DNA from: Symsagittifera roscoffensis | Taxonomy: Eukaryota; Xenacoelomorpha; Acoela; Convolutidae | Reading direction: 5' to 3' | DNA length: 64,000 bases | Assembly: GCF_963678635.1 (NCBI RefSeq) | Contig: NC_087062.1 | Location: 20,573,789 to 20,637,788, forward strand | Shown here: positions 42,811-53,483 of the stretch, piece after piece | Numbering within the stretch: the stretch's first letter is position 1 | How the letters are laid out: every line of letters begins with the position of its first letter | Made by a program: the position numbers and the translations under genes | Notes under the pieces: model-generated | Told to the model about the DNA's origin: nothing | Database searches by the model: none | Seen by the model: the letters and a program-made list of their open reading frames with translations, nothing else

Positions 42811-43355
42811 GTGTCCCAAAACCAATGTCCCAAGACCAACGTCCCAAGACTAATGTCCCAAGACCAATGTCCCAAGACTAGTGTCCCAAGACTAATGTCC
42901 CAAGACCAATGGCCCAAGACCAACGTCCCAAGACTATTGTCCCAAGACTAATGTCCCAAGACCAATGGCCCAAGACCAATGTCCCAAGACCACTGTCCCA
43001 AGACTAATGTCCCAAGACCAATGGCCCAAGACCAATGTCCCAAGACCACTGTCCCAAGAATAATGTCCCAAGACCACTGTCCCAAGACCAATGTCCCAAG
43101 ATCAATGGCCCAAGACCACTGTCCCAAGACCAATGGCCCAAGACCAACGTCCCAAGACAAGTGTCCCAAGACTAATGTCCCAAGACCAATGGCCCAAGAC
43201 CAATGTCCCAAGACCAGTGTCCCAAGACCACTGTCCCAAGACCAATGTCCCAAGACCAATGTCCCAAGACGACTGTCCCAAGACCAATGTCCCAAAACCA
43301 CTGTCCCAAGACCAACGTCCCAAGGCCAATGTCCCAAGACTGTTTCGTACCATGA
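42811..43355 (-). repeat. 14 bp minisatellite, left arm
   Basis: Roughly 38 units of GTCCCAAGACCAAT, with ACTAAT and ACCACT variants. Because 14 is not a multiple of three, three units make a 14-residue repeat and long open frames appear on both strands; these are artefacts. It sits 0.3 kb upstream of gag. Confidence 0.93.
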
Positions 43356-44165
43356 CTGCTCTGGTCCAAGACTGTCCCAAGGCTGCACTGTCCCAACAAT
43401 GTCCCAAGACTGTGTTGCCCCAAGACTGTCCCCAGACCACTGTACCTTTTACCACCACTTGAGCTCTTGTAAAAATCTTCCCAAAATCCCTATCTTAATG
43501 GTCGAAACCCAAATACTAATTCAGTCTTTTCAGGCTATTTGAAACTCTAAATTCCCCGCAGGTATCTTGTGACCAACAACAAATTTTCACCAAAACGTAA
43601 AATTTTAAACTGGAAAAAATTTCAAAAACAGATGGGTGAATTCTCCTGAAATTCAAGGTTGACTGATGTTAATCTTGTCCAAAAAAATGTCTGGTACCCG
43701 ATTGCCACGCGTTTTCCTCCCCCCTACCGATCCGACCAGGGTACCTACCTTAACCTGATTTTAATTTTGGATATCTGCTTCTTATAACCAACGCGTGTAA
43801 ATATCTAGTGTAACTAAGTCGACGATGCCGAACAATTAGTTACTCTAATATGTCCCCCTTTTTACAATTTATAACTGCTAACCTCTAACTTAACCAGCCC
43901 CCCTTCTAACCTCCCCCCTCTTAACCCGAAAAATCCCTTAAACGCCGGCTGCTAAACCTCTCGAGAGAAAACCGTAGACCTGTTTCCAGGCCTGCTTGTG
44001 CAAAAACTTCCTCAAAACAATGGGACTCCGCTTATCCAATTTTACACTTATCTCCTATAATGTAATGTGGATTCTAACGATACCCGTTGCTCAACTTGAG
44101 AACACCCCTGTGCGTCCTCTTGTAGTGATCCTGTGCTGGTTGTCTCTGTTCTGCACTTGACAGCA
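43356..44165 (-). other. Noncoding stretch of left arm
   Basis: Contains degenerate minisatellite units to about 43440, then unique sequence with GTCTGGTACCCGATTGCCACGC and a C-rich part (43900-43930) that match 48340-48610 in reverse complement. No gene is seen. Confidence 0.4.
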
Positions 44166-44355
44166 GCACCACTTTCCCACTTGGCTGGTCACCTCTTCCA
44201 GTCAAGTCTCCTAGTGGTTCGTTTCGATCCTTGTGAACCACTTTCCCACTCGGCTGGTCACCCTTTCCAGTCAAGTCTCCTAGTGGTCCGGTTCGATCCT
44301 TGTGAACCACTTTCCCACTCGACTGGTCACCTCTTCCAATCAAGTCCCTAGTGGT
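44166..44355 (-). repeat. 69 bp tandem repeat, left arm
   Basis: Nearly three units beginning ACCACTTTCCCACTCGGCTG and ending GATCCTTGTGA. The reverse-complement counterpart at 47932-48140 has 70 bp units with a different 3' half (GGTTCAGGAGCACTTGAGC). Confidence 0.85.
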
Positions 44356-44371
44356 CCGGCTAGGTTGCAAT

Positions 44372-44945
44372 CTATCTGAAAACCCTTAACAACGCCCCCA
44401 ACTCGGGCACCTAATTGAAGTCACTGGTTTAAATTGCTAGATTGATCAAAACGATCGGTCTTATAAAACAGTATGGGTATACTATTTAATTAATATTAAG
44501 GTTTGATCCAAATGATTCGGTATCCAAGTCACTGTCTTTTCGTTTTATGGTTTTTGTTCCTTTTTCTATACTTTTTTCTTGTTTTTGTTTCCCTAGTTGC
44601 CCCCCCTTACTCGGTTAGCTAGGCCTTGTCCAGCTAAGTTCCAAGCTATCTGAAAACCCTTGACAACGCCCCACACTCGGGCACTTTATTGAGGTTACTG
44701 GGTTAAATTGCTAGGTTGATCGAAACGATCGAACTTGTAAAACAGTATGGGTATAGTATTTAATTAATATAAAGGTTTGATCCAACTAATTTGGTGTCAA
44801 AGTCACTGTCTTTTTTCGTTTTATGGTTTTTGTTCCTTTTTCTATTCTTTTTTGGTTTTTGTTTTGCTTTTTGTCTTTTTGCTCGTGTTTTTGTCCCCCT
44901 AGTTGCCCCCCTTTACTCGGTTAGCTAAGCCTCGTTCGGAGAGCG
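44372..44945 (-). repeat. 274 bp tandem duplication, left arm only
   Basis: CTATCTGAAAACCCTT begins both units (44372 and 44646), and both end near TTGCCCCCC and ACTCGGTTAGCTA. The right arm has a single unit (about 47600-47900). Confidence 0.85.
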
Positions 44946-45860
44946 TACCAGGAAGTTTTCTCGAGTTTTCTTAAAAAGCTATCACGGTACAACCGGAAGG
45001 TTTGCACGTTCCTGTCGAACCGTACCACCGGTACTCTAGAATGGGCATGCAGCCCGAAGCTGTCTCAAGTGGGTTCGACTCCGTAGTCTTGATGTCGTAA
45101 ACACCCAGGAGCGCCATAAAAACACTATGTAACATTCGTCTACTGCAGTCACACATGAGGCTTAAGAAAAATAGGCCCTATAACCATTGGCTCAAGAGTC
45201 AGGGACACTATCTCTTGTGTTTTCTACCTCAAATCGGTCGGAGCCAATTCGGTTCGCTTGTGACATGAGACTACGACCCGTTACAGCTTAAAGGCTACTA
45301 CCAAAATATCCCCCACTCTAGAAAATAAGAACGTCCCCATACTTAGGTCTCGAAATACCCAAAATACACGAACGCCGTTAAAAACAGGGTCGGAACAGTC
45401 CGTTAAGTTACTTTTTATTGGACAGTGGAACTTTGATCCATTTCAGATGGATCAACCTAAAAATCGCCTTATCTCAACATAACAATCATAAGACACACTC
45501 GAGAAAATTAAATTAGGGACTCACATGTTGATGCACTCGAGTACAAGGAGTAATTAAATTGGTAAGCAACTCGAGAATTAGATAATATAACTAGATAAGT
45601 TTGATACTAATCAGTTTTGATAACAGAAGTAAGTTCTGGCTCTAGAATTGGAGTTTTTGTGTGAACCATTGGGACACTCAAGCTGTCCACCTTTCCATTG
45701 AAGGCTCACTCTAGTTCGTTTCAAATGGTTGTTCTCTCTTCTTTCTATTATCTCTCCTCCTATTTCGGGATAAGTCAGCTCTACTCGTGTATTATTTTTT
45801 ATCGGGAAATTGCGAATAGCAATTTCCTGCTGTTTTTCTTGAGTATTTTCCCGAGAAGTA
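44830..45860 (-). promoter_or_regulatory. Core upstream block, left arm
   Basis: About 0.6 kb of this block (44830-45460) is nearly identical to the right arm, and short parts are conserved in element A (GAATGTTACATAG, TTTTTATGGCGCTCCTGGGT). It holds the dyad at 45433-45455, a 61-codon frame (44971-45156, minus) and an A-rich tract. It is the likely LTR or promoter of B-minus; the boundaries are not known. Confidence 0.55.
45433..45455. promoter_or_regulatory. Conserved dyad, left arm
   Basis: TTGATCCAT and ATGGATCAA are perfect 9-base inverted arms around TTCAG. The right arm has the same element around CTGAA, and element A a shorter one at 7433-7451. Confidence 0.55.
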
Positions 45861-45943
45861 TCTTGAGAATTAAAACTTCACTCCAAAATTACGTATTTTT
45901 GTGTCTCTCAAGGTCAAACTACCAGATATGACCGACTGGCACA

Positions 45944-46524
45944 ATTTTGGTGAAATTTGCCGTCGTTTCCTACAGTGATTGCTTACGCTGTATTTCTGGC
46001 TTCTATTTTTGTATAGCAAGTGGTGCGAAGCTCTGTTTTGCATCTGTGTCAAAAATTTTATGTGAGGATTAAGTTAATGATTTTATCAATTGCTCATTTT
46101 CGCATTGGTTTCGTTTGTCCGAATACTAATTTTTTCTGCAAAATTTCTCTAAATGCAACTTCTTGATTTCTCAAGATTTTGAGAATGCGTTAAAATTGTA
46201 AATTCAAACAAACGTTTTCGCACATTTTGTGCATCTTCAGGTTTTAAAAATTCTAAACTATCTGTACAAAATGATCAAAGATCATAAAAAGTGTCACACA
46301 CATCATTACTTCAAAATTTTAAAAATTCAACCATTCAAACTTTTACAAATATCACTGAAATTATGTAACAACTATTATGTAACATTTTAAAACGTTTTGT
46401 CACAAATTTTTGAGAGTTTTCTTCATTTTTATTTTCACATTTTCGTTTTGTGGCTAATTTTAATGCTAACATGTAAGTTGTTTCAAAATTTTGTTGTTTC
46501 AGCCAGAATTTTTCGATTCTGGAA
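45944..46524. other. Central spacer of the inverted repeat
   Basis: About 580 AT-rich bases between the arms, with many TTTTGA and AAAATTT words. I see no gene and no clear arm-to-arm match. It may be host DNA or flank between two insertions. Confidence 0.45.
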
Positions 46525-46699
46525 CTTGTGCCAGTCGGTCATATTTGGAAGTTTGACCTTGAGAAAAGCAAGAGCACTTAATTTTGGAATGAAATTTAAT
46601 TTTTCAAAAATTCGAATGGAGCCTGTCATGCACGATTTTCTCGCGAAAACTGAAAACCAAAAAAGAGAAATCAGAACGATCGAGTAACAATCGCGGGAA

Positions 46700-47740
46700 A
46701 GTTGCCAGATAAAACAGTGGGAAATTGCTATTCGCAATTTCCGTCACAATAAAACTAGAGTAGAGCTGTCCTATCTGAAACAGAAACAAGCGTATTCCCG
46801 AGAACTGGACTAGCATTACTCGATTGGATTGTTATTCGAACTGGACTAGAGTGAACCTTTGGTGGAAAGGTGGACAGCTTGAGTGTCCCAATGGTTCACG
46901 AGAAACTATATTCTAGAGTTAAAAATTATCCTTGTTATTGAAACTGATAAACATTAAACTCATTTAGTTACATTATTTAATTCTCGAGTTGGTTATCGAC
47001 TTAATTACTCCCAGTTCTTGAGCGTGCTACGATTTGAGTACTTAATTTAAATTTCTAGAGTGTGTTTTATGATTGTTATGTTAAGGTAAGGCGAGTTTTA
47101 GGTTGATCCATCTGAAATGGATCAAAGTTCCACTGTCTAATAAAAAGTAACTTAACGGATTGTTCCGACCCGGTTTTTAACGGCGTTCATGTATTTTGGG
47201 TTTCTTGAGACCTAAGTATTTCTAGAGTGCGGGGATATTTTGGTAGTAGCCTTTAAGCTGTAACGGGTCGTAGTCTCATGTCACAAGCGAACCGAATTGG
47301 CTCCGACCGATTTGAGGTAGAAAACACAAGAGATAGTGTCCCTGACTCTTGAGCCAATGGTTATAGGGCCTATTTTTCTTAAGCCTCATGTGTGACTGCA
47401 GTAGACGAATGTTACATAGTGTTTTTATGGCGCTCCTGGGTGTTTACGACATCAAGACTACGGAGTCGAACCCACTTGAGACAGCTTCGGGCTGCATGCC
47501 CATTCTAGAGTACCGGTGGTACGGTTCGACAGGAACGTGCAAACCTTCCGGTTGTACCGTGATAGCTTTTTAAGAAAACTCGAGAAAACTTCCTGGTACG
47601 CTCTCCGAACGAGGCTTAGCTAACCGAGTAAAGGGGGGCAACTAGGGGGACAAAAACACGAGCAAAAAGACAAAAAGCAAAACAAAAACCAAAAAAGAAT
47701 AGAAAAAGGAACAAAAACCATAAAACGAAAAAAGACAGTG
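46700..47740 (+). promoter_or_regulatory. Core upstream block, right arm
   Basis: Reverse-complement partner of 44830-45860. It contains a GTGAACC...GGTTCAC inverted repeat (46851-46898), the dyad at 47103-47125, a 61-codon frame (47388-47573) whose translation is identical to that of the left arm, and an A-rich CAAAAAC tract (47640-47740). Likely promoter or LTR of B-plus. Confidence 0.55.
47103..47125. promoter_or_regulatory. Conserved dyad, right arm
   Basis: TTGATCCAT-CTGAA-ATGGATCAA, perfect 9-base arms. It is at the same place as in the left arm and in element A, about 300 bases before the GGCGCTCCTGGGT string. Confidence 0.55.
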
Positions 47741-47931
47741 ACTTTGACACCAAATTAGTTGGATCAAACCTTTATATTAATTAAATACTATACCCATACT
47801 GTCTTACAAGTTCGATCGTTTCGATCAACCTAGCAATTTAACCCAGTAACCTCAATAAAGTGCCCGAGTGTGGGGCGTTGTCAAGGGTTTTCAGATAGCT
47901 TGGAACTTAGCTGGACAACAAGGAGACCTGA

Positions 47932-48140
47932 CTGGAAGAGGTGACCAGCCGAGTGGGAAAGTGGTTCAGGAGCACTTGAGCTGAACCAATAGGAGACTCG
48001 ACTGGAAGAGGTGACCAGCCGAGTGGGAAAGTGGTTCAGGAGCACTTGAGCTGAACCAATAGGAGACTGGACTGGAAGAGGTGACCAGTCGAGTGGGAAA
48101 GTAGTCAAGAAGGATTTGGCAGTTGTCGAGTTCTCAAGTT
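47932..48140 (+). repeat. 70 bp tandem repeat, right arm
   Basis: Three units starting CTGGAAGAGGTGACCAGCCG at 47932, 48002 and 48072. Counterpart of the 69 bp repeat in the left arm. Confidence 0.85.
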
Positions 48141-48967
48141 GGGCAGAACGGGTATCGTTAAAATCCACATTACATTATAGGAGATAAGTGTAAAATTGGA
48201 TAAGCGAAATCCCCCGGTTTTGAGGAACGTTTTTACTTAAGCAGGCCTGGAGACAGGTCTACGGTTTTCTCTTGAGAGGTTTAGCACCCGGCGCTTAAGG
48301 TAATTTTAGGCTTAAGAAGGGGAGCTAAAAAGGGGGGAGGTTAGAAGGGGGGCTGGTTAGATTAGAGGTTGGCGGTTGCAAATTGTAAAAAGGGGGGAAA
48401 TTAGAGTAACTAATTAATCGACATCGTTGATTTAGTTACATTAGTCATTAACACGCGTTGATAATAATAGGTGGATATCGAAATTTAAACTCGAGTTAAG
48501 GCAGGTACCCTGGTCGGATTGGTAGGGGGCAACGGACATAGACAATTCTGGTGATACCCAATAAGATTATTAGTTGGGGGGAGGAAAACGCGTGGCAATT
48601 AAGTACCAGACAATTTTTTTTTTCGACAAAAGGTAGACATTTGTCACCTTTGAATTTTAGGTGGGTTCATTTCTCTGTTTTTATTTTTTTTCTGGCTTAG
48701 ATATTTTTTTTTGTAGCATTTTGGTGAGGATATGTGTTTAGTTTTTACACGAACAGGTGATCACAAGATACCTGCGCACAGGTTTTGGTTTCAAGTTGCT
48801 TGGAACATTGAAAAAGAGGTAACTAAAAAAGGGGGGTCAGCATTAGGCCTTTAAGAGAGGGTTTTTGGGAAAATTTTACTAAAGCTTGAGTGGTGGTACA
48901 AGATACAGTGAATCAAGAAGTCCCTACAACGAAGAAGAAGGAGGTCCCACCGCTCAAACACTTGTTA
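48141..48967 (+). other. Noncoding stretch of right arm
   Basis: Includes a G-rich run (48320-48360, GGGGGGAGGTTAGAAGGGGG) and a block matching 43690-44080 in reverse complement. No gene is seen. Confidence 0.4.
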
Positions 48968-49745
48968 ACGGTCTTGGGACAGTGCCAAAGAAGTCTTGGA
49001 ACAGTGCAGTCTGGGGACAGTCTTGGGACAGTGCAGTCCTGGGATAGTCTTGGACCAGAACAGTCTTGGTACAGTCTTGGGACAGTACAGTCTTGGGATA
49101 GTGGTCCTGGGACAGTGGTCTTGGGACACTAGTCTTGGGACAGTAGTCTTGGGACACTGGTCTTGGGACAGTGCTCTTGGGACAGTGGTCTTGGGACAGT
49201 GGTCTTGGGACAGTGGTCTTGGGACAGTGGTCTTGGGACAGTGGTCTTGGGACAGTGGTCTTGGGACAGTGGTCTTGGGACAGTGGTCTTGGGACAGTGG
49301 TCTTGGGACAGTGGTCTTGGGACACTAGCCTTGGGACAGTGGTCTTGGGACAGTGGTCTTGGGACAGTGGTCTTGGGACAGGGGTCTTGGGACAGTGGTC
49401 TTGGGACAGTGGTCTTGGGACAGGGGTCTTGGGACACTAGCCTTGGGACAGTGGTCTTGGGATAGTGGTATTGGGACAGTAGTCTTGGGACACTAGTCTT
49501 GGGACACTAGTCTTGGGACACTAGCCTTGGGACAGTAGTCTTGGGACACTAGCCTTGGGACAGTAGTCTTGGGACAGTAGTCTTGGGACAGTAGTCTTGG
49601 GACAGTAGTCTTGGTACACTAGCCTTGGGACACTAGTCTTGGGACAGTAGTCTTGGGACAGTAGTCTTGGGACAGTACTCTTGGGACAGTCTTGGGACAT
49701 TGGTCCTGGGATAGTACTCTCAGGACAGGGGTCTTGGGACACTGA
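48968..49745 (+). repeat. 14 bp minisatellite, right arm
   Basis: More than 50 units of GTCTTGGGACAGTG, with ACTAGT/ACTAGC variants at the 3' side. The long frames read across it on both strands are artefacts. The arrangement is the same as in the left arm, but the dominant variant differs (CCACTGT here, CCAATGT there, written on the same strand). Confidence 0.93.
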
Positions 49746-50099
49746 CGGAAAGTACTGGGACAGTACCGAACAGTCTTGGGACAGTAGAAAGAAGCCTAGG
49801 ACGGTACAAAGAAGAGTAGGGACGGTAACTGGAAGCCTTGGGACGGTATAAAAATTGAAGTGAAATTACAATAAGTGTTTTAAGACAGAATTAAAACAGA
49901 ATAAGACTAGTCGGAACCCGGTACAGTTGAGACCACAAATAAAGAAAGTTTCTCGAAAGGTTTTGAAAGAGAACTGGGAACATCGTTTTTATCAAGTTGT
50001 ATATTTCCTTTTAATAATTTTTCCACAAAAAATTTTATTCTTAGAATAGAATTGTGTATATAGTAATATTGTAAATAAGCGCAATTGTAAATAGAAATA
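49746..50099 (+). other. Gag leader, B-plus
   Basis: AT-rich leader with CACAAATAAAG (49937), a string also present upstream of gag A at 10161. No gene is seen. Confidence 0.4.
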
Positions 50100-53000
50100 A
50101 TGAGACGGAGTAGGGTACCGGTGCTCGAAAAAAGGTCAACTGGATCAAACACGAAATATAACTCGTCGCTGCGCGGAACGACATCAATGGGCCCAAGGAA
50201 AACAAAAGATAACTTTTCAGTTAGCATGGTCAGCACGAGGAGTAGTACCGAGAACAAAACGAGAGAAGGTGCTAAAGACTAACAGGTGGAGCCCACGATT
50301 GAAATCGATCTAGAGACACCAGACCAGAGCGTAGATGAAGTGGAGAAGAAGACAACGGAATCCACACCGATGCCCCATATGGAAAATCAAAATCCAAAAA
50401 CCGTGGAGTTTTCGCCGATAGACGCGTTGGAAGACACAACAGGCAATACCCGAGAAACGGAGAAAGACGACTCTCAAGTAAAGAAGACATCTTTTACAGA
50501 AAAGTTGGCGATGATGGTCGGAATGAAATCGAAAGACAACACGGCCGAAGAATCAAAGACTGAAAGAGCACGAACATTTGGGACAGTAAGCACGAAGGCG
50601 ACAGAAGCCGGCCTAAAGGAAGAACAAACCAGAACAGAAGCGACAGCCGAAAACAAGACAACGGCTGATCATGAAACAGCTACTCTTGAGCTTGGCGACC
50701 TGATGACAAAACTAAATCAGATCGACAAGAAACTAAAGTACAGTGAGGAAGATAGAGACTTAATAAGGAAAGAGTTGAAATACAACAAACACGAGTATCT
50801 GGATAGTTATTTTAACCTGGCTAAGGCGACAGACGAGAGACTCCAGCAGATGTCGGACAAGGTAGATGCCACCAATGAAGAACGAGATAAGAACATCAAA
50901 AAAGATATGCAACAGTTGAAAAACCGATATGATGATGTCAACAGCCAATTAGGTAGCCTGGAAAAGAGAATGGATATAATGAACAGGAATCAGGCCGAAA
51001 GTTCGTGTGCAATACAGGCGAAATTGGATGCAATCTTGAGAAATTCTACCTCACAAGAAAGACCGGCAGCGGATCGCACGCAAGGCACCAGAGTTGACTT
51101 TGTGGAACCACAAAGGAACAAACGGCAATCGACACCGTTGCCTTTAACCCGGGATGCGGTAAGCATAGCACCAACGGCTACGAAAACAATCATAAAAAAT
51201 GGAACATCAAACACAATGAGTGGTCCGGGGGACTCAACAGCTAACAGCAACGCAGGTCCGGATGCCATGACGTGGGCAAGCACTTGGGAGATGATGAACA
51301 GGACTCTAGAGGCCTTCGCCTCGAGGAACACTGACTCGAGCGATAGGAGAGACGGAAAATCAAGAAAAACTTTCAAGAAGCCAAAAGAATTCAAAGACGA
51401 CTCCGATGGATGCATTGACACTTGGGTGGAAGTGATGAGATTACACCTAGAGCAAGATAACTTAAATGCTGAAAGACAAGCATGCACAGCCATACTCAGC
51501 AACTTGGAAGGCACGGCATTAAAATGCGTGGTTGCAAACAAAGAAGAAGAACGCGATACCGCGGACAAGATCTTCGAGATATTGCTGAATCGATTCGGGT
51601 CAGGCATGAAGGGTCACCAAGCGATGATGCGATTTGAAAAGAGAAGGCAGAGGGACGATGAGTCAATTGATCGGTTCCTAAATGACCTTGAGAGCTTGAG
51701 AAGAAGGAGTGACCCAGAGGAGTCGACAAACAGAAGAAACTTTAGCATTGCCTCAAAGTTCATTGATGGGGTAAAAAGTGATGACTTAAGAACAATGTTA
51801 GCAACATACTACACATTGTCGAAAGACAGCGCACCAACCCCAGAAGAAATGAGACAGAAATCAAGGGAATACATGCTGATGAAGCCCAAGAAATACTCAT
51901 ATTCAGAAAACAGGAACACGCAAGGGGGAAGCCAACCACAGAGGTCGTCATGGTACAAGCCTAGAGATGACATGGACAAGCGCAGATCATGCGCGAACTT
52001 CGGGTCGGCGGATCACCACGTGGCTGACTGCACAACATACAAACAAGGCATGAAGAGTCTAGGATACGCACCGGAAGAGGAGGACATGAGCCAGATGGAG
52101 GAACACGAGTACTACAATGGCTTAATCATCAAGATAGGCGCGAGGTGCTTCTTCTGTAACCAAGAAGGGCACTTCAGAATGGATTGTCCCTTGTTCTGGG
52201 AAGCGGTCAAGGACCAGAGTCACCCAAAACATAAGTTGGCATTAGCGGCGGTGCAGAATCAGCGGAATAGACAAAACGAGTTTGAATCTAGGAACTTAGG
52301 AGCACCAAGCACGGAATTGCCGACGAAAACAGTGAAAGCTGCAACACATGTTAATGATGCGATAGAATCCGCAGCCAGGAACTCTCTAGAGATAAATTAT
52401 GAGAAAGCGGCGACGGAAGCAATTAACAAAGTGAAACAGGATCTGGCTGCGAAAGAAATAGAGCAACGACTAAAGCTGGAGATCGAAAGACAGAATTTAA
52501 ACGAAGCATTAACTGGATCAAAGCCAACACCAGAGGCTGTACCGGGCTCGACAAAGACCGGGAATTGTAACACTGTAAAAATGGTGACAGAAAAGCCATT
52601 CGGCATATCGAAAATCGGGGCTAGAATAATGTCGATAATCACAGTGGGCGGCCACGAGGTAACCAGAAACTTGAGCGAACCGAGCGACCAGACAATAATG
52701 CACATTGACGTGTACGCAGATTACTTGAGTTGTATAAGCCCACAAACGACTTCTAGAGCGTTGAGAGCACTACTCACGAGAGGGGGCAGCAAGTCGGTAC
52801 GTGTTGATAACAGGTATACTGAAGCTTATGGTCCACACGAGGTGATGCTAAATATAGATGGAATAAACATCTATACCAAGACAATGATAACATGTGACGA
52901 AGACCTAATTGGGCAAATCTACGTAGGGAAAGAAGAGTTGAAAGTGAGATCGATTGGACACTGCGCCATGCTTGAAGAAGATGCGATGCACATCGGGACA

Positions 53001-53480
53001 GAGGCAGATGTGACAGGGCACGTGCTAGACATAAGTGGCAAAAAGACTCAGTTACGTGGGTTACTTGATACGGGAGCAGTCTTGAGCGTCATACCAATCG
53101 AAACTTGGGAACGGATGGGCTTTGACAAAGGTGATTTGATAGACTCGAGAATACGGCTGTCAGCTGCAAACAAAGGGGCCCTTCGGGTGCTGGGCAGGAC
53201 GCCGATAATAGCCCTCAATTTGGGGGAACGTAACCTGTGGATGAGCTTTCTCGTGGTAGAAAACCTAGATGAATCTGACCAATTCATTTTGGGCAGAGAC
53301 TTCATCAGGAATTTCGACGTAACGATTGATCTAAACAACGCAATGTTCAGGATACGGAACCCGGATATGAGGTACGCAATTAAACCGGTAAATTTAATAA
53401 TGGCAAATGAAACCAAAGCACCAGTATTCTTGAGTAGGAGGGTGAGGCTAAAGGCGAATGAAGCAGCAATCGTAGGCTAG
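50100..53480 (+). pseudogene. gag: Gag and aspartic protease, B-plus
   Basis: The start is the ATG at 50100 (MRRSRVPVLEKRST). One frame runs to 53480, broken only by an in-frame TAA at 50280-50282. Order: basic N-terminus, coiled coil (50690-50990), capsid-like segment (DGCIDTWVEVMRLHLEQDN, LLNRFGSGMKGHQAM), zinc knuckles, linker, protease. The first knuckle reads CANFGSADHHVADC: its second Cys is Phe, so zinc binding is lost; the second, CFFCNQEGHFRMDC, is intact. The protease has LLDTGAVLSVIP and FILGRDFIRNFDV, all intact. The frame ends in TAG at 53478-53480, and the same frame goes on into RT. It shows that gag and protease form a single frame in this family. Confidence 0.9.
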
Positions 53481-53483
53481 AGG

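Larger units (their letters stand above)
24432..45943 (-). mobile_element. Element B-minus: most complete copy of the large Ty3-like element
   Basis: Read on the minus strand from the centre of the inverted repeat: upstream block, 274 bp duplication, 69 bp repeats, 14 bp minisatellite, gag (42507-39765), protease, RT-RNase H-integrase, linker, macro-like domain (to 33725), intron, SGNH gene (33256-31190) and the giant ORF (31141-24432). The coding run alone is 18 kb, far above the 5-8 kb usual for Ty3/gypsy. The 3' end abuts truncated element A without an identifiable LTR. Most ORFs have one or more stops or indels. Confidence 0.75.
42500..50110. repeat. Large imperfect inverted repeat formed by the 5' regions of two B elements
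   Basis: The left arm (42500-45943) and right arm (46525-50110) match in reverse complement, module by module: gag leader, 14 bp minisatellite, CCCCCCTTCTAACC-type block, 69/70 bp repeats, the core block, GCGAATAGCAATTTCC (45814 and 46723), and TGACCGACTGGCAC (45929, reverse at 46527). Similarity is uneven; the core block is nearly identical and the minisatellites differ. The axis is near 46.3 kb. Confidence 0.85.

Noticed and set aside
42702-43542. Long open frames on both strands across the left minisatellite (repeated LGTLVLGHWSWD and CPKTNVPRP translations)
   Set aside because: They arise because 14 bp units rarely make stops. Every frame and strand is similarly open, and the right array does the same. 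They are not genes.
44971-47573. 61-codon frame present on both arms as a protein-coding gene
   Set aside because: The frame is not kept in element A, although nearby DNA strings are. The whole 0.6 kb region is identical between arms, so identity of the translation alone does not show coding function; noted in the findings only.
48890-49742. Long open frames across the right minisatellite
   Set aside because: Same reason as for the left array: by-product of a 14 bp repeat.
42811-49745. CRISPR array
   Set aside because: The 14 bp units are contiguous with no spacers, and the context is eukaryotic retroelements.
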